Origin: Flavobacterium branchiicola
Lineage (GTDB): Bacteria; Bacteroidota; Bacteroidia; Flavobacteriales; Flavobacteriaceae
Reading direction: 5' to 3'
DNA length: 64,000 nt
Assembly: GCF_018383905.1 (NCBI RefSeq)
Contig: NZ_JAGYWA010000007.1
Location: forward strand, 256,059 to 320,058
Part shown: positions 62,756-64,000 of the stretch, piece after piece
Numbering within the stretch: the stretch's first letter is position 1
How the letters are laid out: the number at the start of each line of letters is the position of its first letter
Notes under the pieces: generated by a model
What the model was told of the DNA's origin: nothing
What the model saw: only the letters and a program-made list of their open reading frames with translations
Database searches by the model: none
Translations under genes and position numbers: made by a program

Positions 62756-62857
62756 TTTATAGAAATTTTGTTAAAGATACTTAATTTATTTTTGGTCTTG
62801 TGTTGAACGTTTATCTGAAATCGTGAAACAGTAAAAAAGAAATAAAATTTTCAAAAA

Positions 62858-62892
62858 AATACCGTCTAATATTTTGTTACTAGACGGTATCT
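62858..62892 (-). terminator. Terminator after the CsbD gene
   Basis: A perfect stem ATACCGTCTA / TAGACGGTAT with an 11-base loop is followed on the minus strand by a T-run, 21 bases past the stop. Confidence 0.8.
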
Positions 62893-62912
62893 CGGAGTGA
62901 GTTGGAAGGTTT

Positions 62913-63104
62913 TTACAAATCTGATAGGATCTGATGAAATTCTTCTTTGGTTTTACCCAGTTTCTGCTGAAGTCTTCCGTACATCTCGTCTTCTTTTCCT
63001 TCAACAAACATCAAATCATCATCTGTCAGCGTTGCGTATTTTTGTTTTAATTTTCCTTTTAGCTCATTCCAGTTTCCTTTTATCTCGGTCGTATTCATGA
63101 TCAT
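62913..63104 (-). CDS. CsbD family stress protein
   Basis: A 63-residue hydrophilic protein of the CsbD family: TTEIKGNWNELKGKLKQKYATLTDDDLMFVEGKEDEMYGRLQQKLGKTKEE. It matches the pattern of the sigma-B-controlled small stress protein of Bacillus; the function is unclear. The start may be at the third residue (MNTTEIKG). It is close to the Dps-like gene on the same strand and ended by a strong terminator. Confidence 0.9.
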   Translation of the reverse strand: MIMNTTEIKGNWNELKGKLKQKYATLTDDDLMFVEGKEDEMYGRLQQKLGKTKEEFHQILSDL

Positions 63105-63205
63105 TTCTGTTTGTAGGTTATTGTATTGTAAAATTGCGAATTCTATCCCGAAAACTTGTTACATGAATTTTGTTTAAATTTTCATAATTCGCATTTCTTC
63201 TTTTT

Positions 63206-63703
63206 TTAAACTTGGTAACGTCGTAAGATCCAGGCCATTTTTTCATGTTCCTGTAGTAAACCTGTTACAAAATCGGCAGAACCGGCATCGTTTGTTTCAT
63301 TCTCAAAAACCGGAATGTAATTTCTAAACTCAATTATCAGTTGTTCGTGGTTTTCCAGTAATTCTTCTAGCATGTGCTTTTGTGAAGCATATTCTTTTGG
63401 CGATTCTTTCAGTGTCGAGTTTTCGATAAACTCCTTCATGGTTCCAATTGTTTTTTCGCCAAGCTGACTTATTCTCTCTGCAACTTCGTCAATTTGTGCT
63501 TCCAAAATGCGGTATTGCTCTTCAAACAATTTATGAAGTTCCATAAAACTGTTTCCTGAAATGTTCCAGTGAAATTTTCTGGTTTTTACATAAAGTGTCA
63601 TTTCGTTTGATAAAATCGTGGCTAATATACTTGTACTTTGTTTTAAATTTTTTGTTGATATTCCAATATTTGGGCTCATAATTGTTTGATTTTTTGGGTT
63701 CAA
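63206..63703 (-). CDS. dps: Dps family DNA starvation/stationary phase protection protein
   Basis: A 165-residue ferritin-like miniferritin that forms a dodecameric shell, oxidises Fe(II) and protects DNA from peroxide. The ferroxidase ligands are in FHWNISGNSFMELHKLFEEQYRILEAQIDEVAERISQLG (His, Asp and Glu in the usual spacing). The N-terminus has no long basic tail, so DNA binding may be weak. It is followed 101 bases later by the csbD-type gene on the same strand, consistent with a shared stress response. Confidence 0.92.
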   Translation of the reverse strand: MNPKNQTIMSPNIGISTKNLKQSTSILATILSNEMTLYVKTRKFHWNISGNSFMELHKLFEEQYRILEAQIDEVAERISQLGEKTIGTMKEFIENSTLKESPKEYASQKHMLEELLENHEQLIIEFRNYIPVFENETNDAGSADFVTGLLQEHEKMAWILRRYQV

Positions 63704-63804
63704 TTCAAAATTAGAAAACAGCGACTCGTTTTATCTTACACAATTAATTGAAGATCTTATAGAATTTAATGTTAATTAGATAATTAGATAATTCTGGAAG
63801 CGCT

Positions 63805-63832
63805 AAACATGAAACATGAAACCTGAAACTTC
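63805..63832. repeat. Heptamer repeat AAACATG
   Basis: AAACATG, AAACATG, AAACCTG, AAACTTC in a row, a short tandem repeat of period 7 in the dps-pyrF intergenic region. Confidence 0.7.
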
Positions 63833-63886
63833 CCTCCTGAAACAAAAAATATATTTTGTAATTTTACCGCACTATTAAAATACAAT

Positions 63887-64000
63887 ATGACAACACAACA
63901 ACTACACGAACAAATTCTTCAAAAAAAATCATTTTTATGCGTTGGCTTAGATCCTGATCTTACTAAAATGCCGCCACATTTATTAGAAACCGAAGATCCA
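63887..64000 (+). CDS. pyrF: Orotidine 5'-phosphate decarboxylase, N-terminal part (cut by window edge)
   Basis: The first 38 codons ([20 protein letters not shown], then [14 protein letters not shown]) match the N-terminus of PyrF of the longer, archaeal-type-2 subfamily, in which [15 protein letters not shown] is conserved. The enzyme makes UMP, the last step of pyrimidine synthesis. The frame is open to the window end. It is divergent from dps; the element TAATTTTA at 63859-63866 is close to the -7 consensus. Confidence 0.88.
   Translation, partial: MTTQQLHEQILQKKSFLCVGLDPDLTKMPPHLLETEDP

Overview
This AT-rich window is chromosomal DNA from a member of the Bacteroidota, most likely a Flavobacterium. 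The evidence is a PorP/SprF-type protein next to a gliding-motility-type C-terminal domain protein, a fused SecDF, several TAnnTTTG promoter elements with TTG about 18-20 bases upstream, A-rich leaders instead of Shine-Dalgarno sites, and dispersed palindromic intergenic repeats. No rRNA, tRNA, CRISPR array, transposase or integrase was seen.

Layout. Bases 1-38 kb are mostly core genes: the 3' end of asnB, an M16 zinc peptidase, gyrB, mdh, secDF, a PagL-like deacylase, a cysS-yidD-lgt run, folE, a PLP aminotransferase, a PDZ aspartyl protease, a type IX secretion set (CTD protein, PorP/SprF, OmpA-PD40 protein), valS, an amino acid permease, a TonB siderophore receptor with a DUF4198 protein, an MFS transporter and topB. 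Bases 38-55 kb are accessory and repeat-rich. They hold small hypothetical genes, a PKD/beta-propeller protein, a tail-fibre-like repeat protein, a PD-(D/E)XK nuclease, a GIY-YIG gene between inverted repeats, two copies of an HTH-regulator plus small-protein module (45.2-45.9 and 50.5-51.2 kb), and two adjacent TIR-domain proteins (52.0-54.2 kb). From 55 kb onward come prfA, a tandem-repeat block, a stress/envelope cluster (YtxH, holin-like, Lmo0937-like, OMP, CsbD, Dps), an AraC-response regulator-histidine kinase operon and the start of pyrF.

Most interesting parts. (1) Two divergent gene pairs share a small protein with a conserved acidic C-terminal motif and a Cro/C1-like regulator. One pair carries a perfect 24-bp palindrome next to its promoter. 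(2) Two tandem paralogous TIR proteins have the catalytic-type Glu and unrecognised helical N-termini, and no Thoeris, CBASS or Pycsar partner is visible. A four-site nested inverted repeat lies directly downstream. (3) Several hairpin repeat families are present: a 147-bp array whose units could fold as a three-way junction, a 138-bp array, octamer arrays abutting the start codons of valS, cysS and others, and a short TCCCGA/TCGGGA palindrome found inside otherwise unrelated repeats.

All functional calls are from reading motifs, not from database searches. Family names for the DUF proteins are from memory and should be confirmed by HMM search.
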